NCBI GenBank assembly: GCA_944393575.1
Contig: CALYAP010000024.1
Coordinates: 1-48,579, forward strand
Direction of reading: 5' to 3'
DNA length: 48,579 bases
DNA from: an uncultured Clostridia bacterium
GTDB lineage: Bacteria; Bacillota; Dehalobacteriia; UBA4068
Made by a program: the position numbers and the translations under genes
Shown: positions 6,398-15,219 of the stretch, piece after piece
Layout: every line of letters starts with the position of its first letter
Position numbering within the stretch: position 1 is the stretch's first letter
The notes under the pieces: model-generated
Database searches by the model: none
Seen by the model: only the letters and a program-made list of their open reading frames with translations
Told to the model about the DNA's origin: nothing

Positions 6398-8719
6398 ATG
6401 AAAAAGAAAACACTTCTTGTCCTCTGCATAGCAATGCTTTTAGCCATGTGCATGCTCGCTATGGCTGGTTGCGGCGGCGGTGGGGACGATATACAAACTG
6501 GTTATGTTTATGTTCCTGAATACATAACTATGCCGGATGAAGTCGAATCGATCGACCGCGCCTTCTACCATAATGGCACAATCTATTTTACTTCCTATGG
6601 TAAAACGGGTGAAAGGACTCCTGCAGAAGGGGAACCCCAGCCGGGAGATGCCGATTATTATGAAGGCATGTATGATATCTATGGCTCTACATTTTATAAA
6701 ATAAATAGCGATGGCAGCAATTTTTCCCAACTTTCAGGATATGTTGCTCCAACCATTCCAGCTGATAAACAAGGTTATTGTAATACTAGCGGAATGACTA
6801 TGGACGCAGAAGGCAATATCTGGGTGGTAGAAACCTATAACTATGAGTATGTAGATAGCAACGATAACTGGGTCAATGATGGCATGGAAATTTTTCTCCG
6901 CCAGCTAGATGGCAACGGAACCGAAATCAATAAATTCGATCTCAGTCAATTAGCTGAAGGAAAAGATTACTTTTATCTCTCCACTCTTATAGCTGGTCAG
7001 GACGGCTACCTTTATACCACTGATGGGGAAACCTCAGTTTACGCTATTGATAAAACCACTGGGCAGATCGCCTTTACCTTGGAAGTTTCCAATTGGATCA
7101 ACAGTCTCAATATGCTTGCCGATGGAACAGTGATAGCATTGACTTATGAGGATAGTGGTACGGTCATGAAGCCAGTCAACAGCGCCTCTAAAGCCTGGGG
7201 AAATAATATTGAGGTACCTGACCGTGTCTATAACATCTATGCAGGCAGTGGAGATTATGATTTCTATTATAACGATAGCTCTAACCTCTATGGTTATAAA
7301 CTCTCCGGCAATGTTGAGGAAAAACTAGTCAACTGGATCGATTCCGATATGGCCGGTGATGTTAATAATCTCTTTGCACTGGATGACGGCCGTTTTCTCT
7401 GCTTAGCCTATAATTATGAAAATGGCGGTACCGATATGGTGGTTCTGACCAAGACCGACCGCTCTCAGATTACCCCCAAAACGACCTTATCTTTAGCTTG
7501 TCTCTATATGGATTATGATGTTCGTGCTCAGGTGCTCAAATTCAATAAAACCAACAACGAATACCGTATCCAGGTCAAAGACTACTCCGAATATAATACT
7601 GACGAAGATTATAGCGCAGGCCTGATGAAGCTCAATACTGAGATCCTTTCCGGTCAGGTGCCAGATATTATCTTAGTCGATACATCTTTGCCAATCAAAC
7701 AATACGTAGCTAAAGGGCTGATCGAAGATCTCTATCCCTACATTGAAGCAGATACTGAACTTGGAGGACGCGAAGCATTAATGCAACAATTCTTTGACGC
7801 TATTGCGGTTGGCGATACCCTCCCCTATATCTCTTCTGCATTTAGCATTAATACTACCATGGGCGCTACCAGAGTAGTTGGCGAAGAATTAGGCTGGACT
7901 ATTGACGAGATGAATGCTGTTTTAGCTCAGATGCCTGAAGGTTGCCGGCTCTTCTCCTATGCGACGCAGGCAGATATGCTTTCATATATCATGAGCGTCA
8001 ATATCGATAATTATGTTGATTGGAGTACAGGCGAATGCAACTTTGATAACGAAGGCTTTGTTAAACTACTCGAATTATGTAAAACCTTCCCCGCGACAAT
8101 CGATTATGACAACTGGGAAACCATGCCCTCCGAAGATGAACTGATTAAAAACGGTATGGTATTATTAAGCCAGATAGCTCTCTCTGATTTTGAAAGTCTG
8201 GGATGGACGAAAAGCTATTTCGGTGAAGATTATACTTTCAAGGGATATCCAAGCGAAAGCGGCATCGGCAGTGCTTTTATTGCCAATAATGGTTTAGCGA
8301 TGTCATCTAAATGCGAACATAAAGATGTCGCCTGGAGCTTTATCCGCTATCTCATCACTGAGGATTATCAAGAAGAAAATAGCTGGTATGGCTTCCCTAC
8401 CAACAAAGCTATTTTTGACCAAAAAGTTAACAATGTACTGAATCCTGAAAACAGTGATGCCAGCGGCGGTGTAGTGATGTATAGCTCTAGTAGTGATATT
8501 ATTGATACCAGCGCAGATCAATTCCGAGTCACCCAAGATGATGTTGATAAGGTCTTAGAGCTGATTGACAATATTGACATCACCATGAGCTATGATACCT
8601 CGATCATGAATATCATTACCGAGGAAAGTTCTACGTTCTTCGCTGGACAAAAGAGTGCCGAGGATACCGCCAGAATTATCCAAGACAGAGTACGTACTTA
8701 TGTCAGCGAGCAGAGCTAA
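6398..8719 (+). CDS. lipoprotein fusing a propeller-like domain to an ABC solute-binding domain
   Basis: A 773-aa lipoprotein. Residues 1-25 are a lipoprotein signal (LAMAGC, Cys25). Residues about 35-360 are made of repeated strand-turn units (GTIYFTSYG, GNIWVVETY, GYLYTTDGETSVYAIDKTTG, GRFLCLAYNY) that read as a beta-propeller. Residues about 362-773 are a family-1 extracellular solute-binding domain (VRAQVLKFNKTNNEYRIQVKDY, GQVPDIILVD, SAFIANNGLAMSSK). Sugar-binding proteins are normally about 400-450 aa, so the N-terminal half is an addition. The start at 6398 has AAGGAG seven bases upstream; earlier ATGs do not. The following genes encode MalF/MalG-type permeases, so this is their likely binding partner. 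Nothing shows the ligand. Confidence 0.85.
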   Translation: MKKKTLLVLCIAMLLAMCMLAMAGCGGGGDDIQTGYVYVPEYITMPDEVESIDRAFYHNGTIYFTSYGKTGERTPAEGEPQPGDADYYEGMYDIYGSTFYKINSDGSNFSQLSGYVAPTIPADKQGYCNTSGMTMDAEGNIWVVETYNYEYVDSNDNWVNDGMEIFLRQLDGNGTEINKFDLSQLAEGKDYFYLSTLIAGQDGYLYTTDGETSVYAIDKTTGQIAFTLEVSNWINSLNMLADGTVIALTYEDSGTVMKPVNSASKAWGNNIEVPDRVYNIYAGSGDYDFYYNDSSNLYGYKLSGNVEEKLVNWIDSDMAGDVNNLFALDDGRFLCLAYNYENGGTDMVVLTKTDRSQITPKTTLSLACLYMDYDVRAQVLKFNKTNNEYRIQVKDYSEYNTDEDYSAGLMKLNTEILSGQVPDIILVDTSLPIKQYVAKGLIEDLYPYIEADTELGGREALMQQFFDAIAVGDTLPYISSAFSINTTMGATRVVGEELGWTIDEMNAVLAQMPEGCRLFSYATQADMLSYIMSVNIDNYVDWSTGECNFDNEGFVKLLELCKTFPATIDYDNWETMPSEDELIKNGMVLLSQIALSDFESLGWTKSYFGEDYTFKGYPSESGIGSAFIANNGLAMSSKCEHKDVAWSFIRYLITEDYQEENSWYGFPTNKAIFDQKVNNVLNPENSDASGGVVMYSSSSDIIDTSADQFRVTQDDVDKVLELIDNIDITMSYDTSIMNIITEESSTFFAGQKSAEDTARIIQDRVRTYVSEQS

Positions 8720-8753
8720 AAACAGTCTCGGCAACAGCTAAACCAGCAAATAT

Positions 8754-8793
8754 CTTTCCTACTCAAGGTCTTTAATGGCCTTGAGCAGGAAAG
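8754..8793 (+). other. strong hairpin between binding-protein and permease genes
   Basis: CTTTCCTACTCAAGG (8754-8768) pairs with CCTTGAGCAGGAAAG (8779-8793), 14 of 15 bases, with a 10-base loop and no T run after it. In malE-malF operons an intergenic stem-loop protects the binding-protein message so it is made in excess; this hairpin is in the same place and may do the same. It may also be an attenuator. Confidence 0.6.
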
Positions 8794-8878
8794 ACCATAT
8801 TTACTATTCAAGCAATAACTTCACCCACTAATCAACATAAAGACAGCTGGCATAGACCAGCAGGTTAGGAACCAAGCT

Positions 8879-9823
8879 ATGAAAAAATTAGCGCTAAAAG
8901 CTATTAGCCTGCCTAAAGTACATAAAGAAAAACCGCGCTTCACCCTACCCCAGGGCATCAAGATTCCTGACCGGGAAAAGCTCGTGAGAATGGCCTTCCT
9001 GTGGCCAAGCCTTCTCGGTGTTGGTATTTTCTTTCTGCTGCCGATGCTGGTTGTGCTATATTATTCGCTGATCGATAATCCGATCAGTCATAACTTCGTT
9101 TTTCTCGATAATTTTATCGCCCTATTTAATAACGACGCTTTTAAAACAGCTGCTACCAATACTCTTACCTTTTCAGCTATTGCTGTTCCTTTAGCGGTAA
9201 TCCTGGCCATGGGACTGGCAATTTTGCTGGAGGCTAAAATACCGTTTAAAAGCCAGTTTAGAACCTTCTTCCTCTCGCCAATGATGGTGCCAGTAGCATC
9301 AGTGGTGCTCATTTGGCAAGTTTTATTCAGCCATACTGGTGTTTTTAATGATTTTCTATCCATATTTGGTGTTACGCCGATAGACTGGCTCAAATCTGAA
9401 TATAGCCAGATCGTGGTAGTCTTATTATTCTTATGGAAAAACCTGGGCTATAATATGATTCTTTTCATGGCAGCTCTTTCTAATATTCCCCGTGATCTGC
9501 TGGAAGTCGCAGATATGGAAGGCGCCAGTCCCTGGTTTAAATTTGTGCAGGTGAAGCTGCGCTTCTTATCACCGACCATTCTTTTTGTCACTATCCTTTC
9601 CCTGATCAATTCATTCAAAGTTTTCAGGGAGGTTTATTTGCTCACCGGAGATTATCCCTATGGCGGGCTATATATGCTACAACATTTCATGAACAACACC
9701 TTCCGGTCCCTGGATTACCAGAAACTGGCGTCAGCGGCGATCGTCATGGCTATTGCAATGGTGATCATCATCGGCGTTCTCTTCATCATTGAGAACAAAT
9801 TCGGAAAGGACGTGGAAGGATGA
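8879..9823 (+). CDS. ABC transporter permease, MalF-like
   Basis: A 314-aa integral membrane protein with about six helices and the binding-protein-dependent transport signature: the EAA loop at roughly residues 202-232 (IPRDLLEVADMEGASPWFKF), which docks on the ATPase. The N-terminus has about 40 extra polar residues (KAISLPKVHKEKPRF) before the first helix. It forms a heterodimer with the next permease; overlap of stop and start codons (ATGA) couples the two. The large periplasmic loop of enteric MalF is absent, as is usual in Bacillota. It follows the binding-protein gene after 159 bases that hold a strong hairpin. Confidence 0.9.
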   Translation: MKKLALKAISLPKVHKEKPRFTLPQGIKIPDREKLVRMAFLWPSLLGVGIFFLLPMLVVLYYSLIDNPISHNFVFLDNFIALFNNDAFKTAATNTLTFSAIAVPLAVILAMGLAILLEAKIPFKSQFRTFFLSPMMVPVASVVLIWQVLFSHTGVFNDFLSIFGVTPIDWLKSEYSQIVVVLLFLWKNLGYNMILFMAALSNIPRDLLEVADMEGASPWFKFVQVKLRFLSPTILFVTILSLINSFKVFREVYLLTGDYPYGGLYMLQHFMNNTFRSLDYQKLASAAIVMAIAMVIIIGVLFIIENKFGKDVEG

Positions 9824-10707
9824 TGCTCAAGAAAAAATATTTCAGCCGTGGTGCGCTTACTGTTATCGCCGCCATCTTTGCCATTACCTTTCTGCTGCCG
9901 ACTGTGTTGACGGTGACAAACTCGTTCATGTCCCAAACCGAGCTCTCTGCTAACTATGGACCAGTTTTTGACTCGCTAAAAGGTGGTGCTACTACCTATG
10001 TGGCGGATAAAGTGACCTTAAAATTCATTCCGGACACAGTGAGCTTTAGCCAATATGCTACTGTGCTCTTCAAAAGCCCAGAATATCTGCTCAAGTTCTG
10101 GAACTCGGTTATTCTGGTGGTACCGATCGTTATCGGCCAGGTGGCGGTGGCAGCGCTAGCGGCTTATAGCTTTATGCGCTACCGGGGTCGGGCCAGAGAG
10201 ATCCTCTTCTTTGTCTATATCATCCTAATGCTCATGCCCTATCAGGTAATGCTAGTACCTAATTACCTGGTGGCAGACTGGACAGGACTGCTCAATACCC
10301 GATGGTCGATCATCCTGCCGGGCATCTTTGCCCCCTTCTCAGTCTTTTTGCTGACCAAATTCATGCGGCGAATACCCTCGTCGCTGATCGAAGCGGCTAA
10401 ACTGGACGGAGCCAGCGAGTGGCGTATTTTTACCCGCATCTGCCTACCTCAATGCCGCAGTGCTCTCTATTCAATAGCGATCTTAGTCTTTATTGATTAC
10501 TGGAATATGGTTGAGCAACCGATCATTCTGCTCTCTGATCCGGATAAGCAGCCGCTCTCCGTCTACCTATCAACGATCAATGCCGGCGAGGTAGGGATCG
10601 CCTTTGCCGTAGCTGTCATTTATATGATTCCATCCCTGCTGATCTTCCTGCATGGCGAGGAATATCTCGTCGAAGGTATCACTCACTCAGGCTCAGTAAA
10701 AGGGTAA
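9820..10707 (+). CDS. ABC transporter permease, MalG-like
   Basis: A 295-aa membrane protein, partner of the preceding permease, with six predicted helices and an EAA loop (LIEAAKLDGASEWRIFTRICLP). The segment of about residues 40-80 between the first and second helices is an extracellular loop longer than in many MalG proteins (TELSANYGPVFDSLKGGATT...). The start overlaps the upstream stop by four bases. It is followed after 78 bases, which hold a small CCGCG/CGCGG stem, by the adaptor gene behind a strong AGGAGG, so the operon seems to continue. Confidence 0.9.
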   Translation: MMLKKKYFSRGALTVIAAIFAITFLLPTVLTVTNSFMSQTELSANYGPVFDSLKGGATTYVADKVTLKFIPDTVSFSQYATVLFKSPEYLLKFWNSVILVVPIVIGQVAVAALAAYSFMRYRGRAREILFFVYIILMLMPYQVMLVPNYLVADWTGLLNTRWSIILPGIFAPFSVFLLTKFMRRIPSSLIEAAKLDGASEWRIFTRICLPQCRSALYSIAILVFIDYWNMVEQPIILLSDPDKQPLSVYLSTINAGEVGIAFAVAVIYMIPSLLIFLHGEEYLVEGITHSGSVKG

Positions 10708-10785
10708 TCAGCATCAATACAAACACGAGCCGCGTCCAGCGCGGATGACATATTAGTTCTTCCATTCCATCAGGAGGTTTTAATC

Positions 10786-12357
10786 ATGGCTGAAGAAAAA
10801 AAATTTAAAAGAGGTTGGGTAAAAAATGTAGCAATCATCTTTCTGGCAGTATTGCTAGTCCTGACCTTTTTCTCCAACACCATCATGAACCGCTCCTTGC
10901 CGGAGGTAGCTGTGCAATACACGCAGTCTGGCACTATTACCGCTAAGGTACGCGGCTCAGGAACTATCACTGCTAATTCGTCCTATAATGTTACCTTGGA
11001 ACAGACCCGTGAAGTAGCGACAGTAGCAGTCAAAGTCGGCGATACTGTATCTGCCGGGGATCTTCTGTTCACTCTCGCTGATACGGAAAGCGAAGAACTA
11101 AAAGCAGCCAGAGAACAGCTAGATGCGCTTAATCTGCAATACCGCATCGATACTATCAATGCCAATGCTGCTTACAGCGATGACCAAAAGGCTATTGCTG
11201 ATGCACAGGACGCCTTGAATAAAGCTATTGCCAAGCGCGAGCAATATAGCGGATCCTCCTCAGTAGAAATAGCAGCGATGAAAAGCGAGATTGCTGATCT
11301 ACAAGAAGAGATCAACAGTTTGAAGAACAAACAAGCCGAGACTGGCTACAGCGGCGTTACAGAGTCTATGCTCAAAGAACAAGAACGGGCAATAGAAGAT
11401 AAAGAAATTGAGATACGTAACGCTTCGTCAGAACAATTACCTGCTTTAGAATTAGATTTAGACCGTCTTAACGAAGATTATGACGATATGAAAGATGCCG
11501 CCAGATACGGCGAGAAAATAACTGATGCAGAAAATGATTTAGCACAAGCACAGGCTATCCTGGAACAGTTGCAAGCCAATTCTACCAGTTGGGCCGAAGC
11601 AGATGCGGAAGTCGCAACAGCGCAAAAGGCATTGAATGATCTCGTTTACCAATTGGAACAAAAACAAAAAGTCGACGGCAGCATTACCAATCTCAATTTG
11701 GAAGCCTCCCGCAAAAAAATAGCCGAACAACAAAAGGTGGTCAATGAGCTCCTGGCAGAATCTGTCAATGCGGAGATAACAGCACCGATGGCCGGTATTG
11801 TAACCACTATCAATGTTGCTGCTGGTCAAACTACTAGCGCTGACCAGCCACTAGCGATCATTGAAGCTGATGATCTTGGTTATTCTGTCAGCTTCTCGGT
11901 CACCACTGAGCAAGCTAAAACCTTAACCTTGGGCGATCAAGCAGAAGTCAGCGGATATTATTGGGGGCCAGAAATCAAAGCGGTATTGACCTCGATCAAA
12001 AACGATCCGGAGAACCCTGGTAAAAATAAAATCTTAAACTTCACAGTAACTGGTGATGAAGTTACTGCTGGCAGCCAGCTCTCACTCTCTATTGGCCAAA
12101 GGAGCCAGGATTACCCGACTATTGTCCCCAACAGTGCAGTACGCAATGATAGCACCGGTGATTTTGTCTTGATCGTAGAAGCTAAGAGCACCCCTCTGGG
12201 CAACCGCTATATCGCCCGTAGAGTTGATGTTCAGGTACTGGCCAAAGATGATATCAATTCTGCAGTCAGCGGTGGTCTTACTACTTCAGACTATGTCATC
12301 ACTACCTCATCTAAGCCTCTGGAACCGGGAATGCAAGTGCGCTTAGTGGAAAACTAA
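10786..12357 (+). CDS. HlyD/RND-type adaptor protein with long coiled coil
   Basis: A 523-aa membrane-fusion-type protein. A single N-terminal helix (NVAIIFLAVLLVLTFF, about residues 14-30) anchors it with the rest outside the membrane. Lipoyl half-motifs at about 70-98 (VKVGDTVSAGDLLFTLADTE) and 328-362 (APMAGIVTTINVAAGQTTSA) flank a coiled-coil hairpin of about 220 residues; a beta-barrel region follows (GDQAEVSGYYWGPEIKAVL). Such adaptors bridge export pumps. In Bacillota they pair with MacB/FtsX permeases, as YknX does with YknYZ. Here the only permeases are MalF/MalG type, which is the oddity of this locus. AGGAGG supports the start. Confidence 0.88.
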   Translation: MAEEKKFKRGWVKNVAIIFLAVLLVLTFFSNTIMNRSLPEVAVQYTQSGTITAKVRGSGTITANSSYNVTLEQTREVATVAVKVGDTVSAGDLLFTLADTESEELKAAREQLDALNLQYRIDTINANAAYSDDQKAIADAQDALNKAIAKREQYSGSSSVEIAAMKSEIADLQEEINSLKNKQAETGYSGVTESMLKEQERAIEDKEIEIRNASSEQLPALELDLDRLNEDYDDMKDAARYGEKITDAENDLAQAQAILEQLQANSTSWAEADAEVATAQKALNDLVYQLEQKQKVDGSITNLNLEASRKKIAEQQKVVNELLAESVNAEITAPMAGIVTTINVAAGQTTSADQPLAIIEADDLGYSVSFSVTTEQAKTLTLGDQAEVSGYYWGPEIKAVLTSIKNDPENPGKNKILNFTVTGDEVTAGSQLSLSIGQRSQDYPTIVPNSAVRNDSTGDFVLIVEAKSTPLGNRYIARRVDVQVLAKDDINSAVSGGLTTSDYVITTSSKPLEPGMQVRLVEN

Positions 12358-12380
12358 CAGGATAACATTAGCGGAGAGAT

Positions 12381-13406
12381 ATGGTGAAAAAAGCACGGTT
12401 CAAAAAAAAGCAGCTGATCTTGTTTATCGTCAATGCCCTGCTCATTATCGGCGTAGTGATCTGCCTGATCATCTATAAAAGCACAGCTTCTGCGCTTAAC
12501 ACGCAAGATGCAGCCAAACGCTGGGCAGGAACAAGCGAGTTGAATTATACCCAGCTTTCTTGCTTTATCGATAAAGCAGCAGCTCCTAGCCTTGAAACTA
12601 TTCATAGCTTTGCCAGCACAGTAAATGAGTCTTTAGTTGCCGCCTCCTTAGAAGCCCCAATTAACGGCAGTCTCTGGACACAGGCATACTCCAGTGAAAC
12701 GACACTTCAAGTCTCTGGCGATTATGGCTCAGCTGATGCTACAGTTTGGGGAGTGGGAGGAGATTTCTTCTTGTTTCACCCGCTGATCCTACGGGCAGGG
12801 AGTTATATTGCTGATGACGACTTCATGGACGACCGGGTAGTTATCGATGAAGATCTCGCCTGGAGGACCTATGGTTCGATCGATATCGTTGGTCTCAGCG
12901 TTACTATCAACGGTCAGCCATATCAAATAGCAGGAGTTGTCTCGCGCGAAGATGATAGCTTTTCCACGAAATCCTATCAAGGCGGCCCCAGACTATATAT
13001 GTCATACTCCGCCCTGGCCAAAATAAATCCGGAAGCACCTATCACCTGCTACGAAATTGTGATGCCAAACCCTGTCTCTTCCTTTGCCCTGGGGGTAATC
13101 CAGGAGAACTTCCTCAAAGAGCAGCAGGAGAATAATACGGCAGAAGTAGTAGAAAACACTGGGCGTTTTACCGTAGAGCCGATCATCCATGTGCTAACCA
13201 ACTTTAACGAGCGGACGCTACAAGAAGATGGGATCGCTTATCCGTACTGGGAAAATGCCGCACGGTTAGTAGAAAACCAACTGGCCTGGACACTTTTATG
13301 CGGCTTTATCTTCTCCCTCTTCCCCTTGGGATGCCTCATCTATCTGATAGTTAAGGAGATCAAACATGTCAAGCATTACCTTAAAAAATTTAAAAAAAGT
13401 ATATGA
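12381..13406 (+). CDS. MacB periplasmic-core-like protein with only two membrane helices
   Basis: A 341-aa protein with one helix at each end (about residues 11-32 and 297-322) and an extracellular body between. The middle reads like a MacB periplasmic core domain: a variable region, then PLILRAGSYIADDDF, VVIDEDLAWRTYGS, VGLSVTINGQPYQIAGVV. True MacB/FtsX permeases have four helices, with three clustered at the C-terminus; here only one C-terminal helix is present before a basic tail (KEIKHVKHYLKKFKKSI). It could be a partner of the HlyD-like adaptor rather than a transporter. The 3' end overlaps the ATPase gene by 41 bases in another frame, so the two are tightly linked. Confidence 0.75.
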   Translation: MVKKARFKKKQLILFIVNALLIIGVVICLIIYKSTASALNTQDAAKRWAGTSELNYTQLSCFIDKAAAPSLETIHSFASTVNESLVAASLEAPINGSLWTQAYSSETTLQVSGDYGSADATVWGVGGDFFLFHPLILRAGSYIADDDFMDDRVVIDEDLAWRTYGSIDIVGLSVTINGQPYQIAGVVSREDDSFSTKSYQGGPRLYMSYSALAKINPEAPITCYEIVMPNPVSSFALGVIQENFLKEQQENNTAEVVENTGRFTVEPIIHVLTNFNERTLQEDGIAYPYWENAARLVENQLAWTLLCGFIFSLFPLGCLIYLIVKEIKHVKHYLKKFKKSI

Positions 13407-14667
13407 TGGAGAGGTTTTAGCGGTTAATGGGTTCTCCATGGATATTCAGGATAAGGAATTCATCGTTCTCGTCGGCCCTTCTGGTTGCGGTAAATCAACG
13501 GTTTTGCGGATGATCGCCGGTCTGGAAGAAATCACTGAGGGGGAACTATATATCGGTGATAAAAAGATGAATGATGTTCCGCCCAGAGATCGCGATATTG
13601 CCATGGTTTTTCAAAACTATGCCCTCTACCCGCACATGACGGTCTATAAGAATATGGCTTTTGGCCTGGAAAACCGCAAGCTGCCCAAGGATCAGATCGA
13701 TGCCAAAGTCAGGGAAGCAGCCAAAATTCTTGATATCGAGGACCTACTGGATCGTAAGCCCAAAGCCATGAGCGGCGGTCAGCGCCAGCGGGTGGCTTTA
13801 GGACGGGCGATGGTTCGTGAACCAGCAGTTTTTCTGCTTGATGAACCGCTTTCCAATCTTGATGCCAAGCTTCGTACCTCAATGAGAACAGAGATCATCA
13901 AGCTACATAAACGGCTGGGAACAACCTTTGTTTATGTTACCCACGACCAGATAGAAGCAATGACAATGGGTGACAGAATCGTGGTGATGAAAGAAGGAGT
14001 TATTCAACAAATCGGTACTCCTGCTGAAGTCTACCACCAGCCAGCAAATATTTTTGTCGCCGGCTTTATCGGTACTCCGCCAATGAACTTTCTGGATGCT
14101 TTGATAAGGCATGATGCTAACGGCTTTTATTTGGAGCTGGCAGACGCTTATATCCGGCTGCCAGAGCACGACCAATATTTCACTGCCGACTCATTAGCAC
14201 AATACGTGGATAAAGAGGTGCTCCTTGGCATTCGCCCAGATAATATCAGCATCAGTGATAAAGGCCTGCCCGCCAGAGTTGATGTGGCCGAGGCATTAGG
14301 TGGCGAGACTTATCTTTATTTGGAATGCTGTGATGCCAAGATCATTGTCAAGCTTCAAGGCACGGTAACTAAACAACCGGACGAGATGGTCAATCTCTTC
14401 TTCCGGCCCGAGCATATCCATCTTTTCGATAAAGAAAGCGGACACAATATCAATCTTCCGCTGATAAAAGCTCCTGCCGCTACACTGCCAGCAGACGAGG
14501 TTACTGGTAATGTCACAACAGAAGCAGCTGGGGCAGAACCACCAACAGATCTTTCTTCAGCTGCAGAGCAGCTGACTAACGAGGATAATAAAAAGGAAAA
14601 AATAAGAAAGAGGCTACTGCCCAAAAATCTTTTTCCGCATAAAAAGAAACCAACTAAAGAAGAATAA
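13366..14667 (+). CDS. ABC transporter ATPase, MalK/MsmK type, with extended tail
   Basis: A 433-aa ATPase. Walker A GPSGCGKST, Q-loop MVFQNYALYPHMTV, signature MSGGQRQRVALGRA, Walker B VFLLDEPLSNLD and the H-loop THDQIEAM are intact. A C-terminal OB/TOBE region (LGIRPDNISI...FFRPEHIHLF) marks the sugar-importer branch that energises MalFG. After residue about 365 comes a 65-residue tail that MalK lacks: Ala/Thr/Pro/Glu-rich, then strongly basic (KKEKIRKRLLPKNLFPHKKK). AAGGAG before the start lies inside the upstream gene. Sugar ATPases of this type can serve several transporters, so it might also drive other importers. It ends at a strong terminator. Confidence 0.92.
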   Translation: MSSITLKNLKKVYDGEVLAVNGFSMDIQDKEFIVLVGPSGCGKSTVLRMIAGLEEITEGELYIGDKKMNDVPPRDRDIAMVFQNYALYPHMTVYKNMAFGLENRKLPKDQIDAKVREAAKILDIEDLLDRKPKAMSGGQRQRVALGRAMVREPAVFLLDEPLSNLDAKLRTSMRTEIIKLHKRLGTTFVYVTHDQIEAMTMGDRIVVMKEGVIQQIGTPAEVYHQPANIFVAGFIGTPPMNFLDALIRHDANGFYLELADAYIRLPEHDQYFTADSLAQYVDKEVLLGIRPDNISISDKGLPARVDVAEALGGETYLYLECCDAKIIVKLQGTVTKQPDEMVNLFFRPEHIHLFDKESGHNINLPLIKAPAATLPADEVTGNVTTEAAGAEPPTDLSSAAEQLTNEDNKKEKIRKRLLPKNLFPHKKKPTKEE

Positions 14668-14674
14668 AACGCTC

Positions 14675-14703
14675 AGGACAGACACACGGTGTCTGTCCTT
14701 TTC
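14675..14703 (+). terminator. terminator ending the ABC/adaptor locus
   Basis: AGGACAGACAC (14675-14685) and GTGTCTGTCCT (14689-14699) form an 11-bp perfect stem with a 3-base loop and a short T run. Confidence 0.88.
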
Positions 14704-14732
14704 ATATGATAGCGTATAAAGGAGGGTTGAAT

Positions 14733-15173
14733 ATGCAGGGTATGCAGGACATACTGGGGATGTTAGGTAGTCTCGGCGGCCTTGGTGGAGGCACAGAGGG
14801 ACTTGGGGGACTCGGTGGTTTAGCCGGCGCCCTCGGAGGCTTAGGTAGCTTAGGTAATATGTCCGGGACAGCAGGTGAAAATAATCCCTTGGCAATGTTA
14901 TCCATGCTCAGCACCCTTTCACAGCTTGGCAAGGGAGGAAATGGCATCGGTGATCTCGGCGATATTTTAGGTTCCTTTACCGCCGGAGACAGCGATAACG
15001 AATTTGCTGATGATAATGACGAGGAGTCTATTGAGGTGAGTTCGCATGACAATAACCCGCAACCACCAGCAGACCCGTGTAGTCATTGCCGAGTTCGCTG
15101 CGACCGGGCAGGGCTTAGCCTCCCGCCTTATGAAGATGTTCGCAAGATGGCAGCGAATTGGTACCGCTATTAA
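14733..15173 (+). CDS. Gly/Leu-rich protein with a C-terminal CxxC tail
   Basis: A 146-aa protein of unknown family. Residues 1-75 are built from Gly-Gly-Leu and Leu-Gly-Ser units (MLGSLGGLGGG and similar), residues about 85-110 are strongly acidic (GDSDNEFADDNDEESIE), and the end carries CSHCRVRC and a Tyr-rich terminus (NWYRY). The start is at 14733, eight bases after GGAGG, not the ATG at 14706 that precedes the ribosome site. It follows the terminator of the ABC locus, so it is probably a separate unit with the next small gene. A structural, perhaps spore-surface, role is possible but not shown. Confidence 0.75.
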   Translation: MQGMQDILGMLGSLGGLGGGTEGLGGLGGLAGALGGLGSLGNMSGTAGENNPLAMLSMLSTLSQLGKGGNGIGDLGDILGSFTAGDSDNEFADDNDEESIEVSSHDNNPQPPADPCSHCRVRCDRAGLSLPPYEDVRKMAANWYRY

Positions 15174-15219
15174 CTACCTCTGCCGGGACACAGCAAAATT
15201 ATTTTAGGAGGAATAAACC

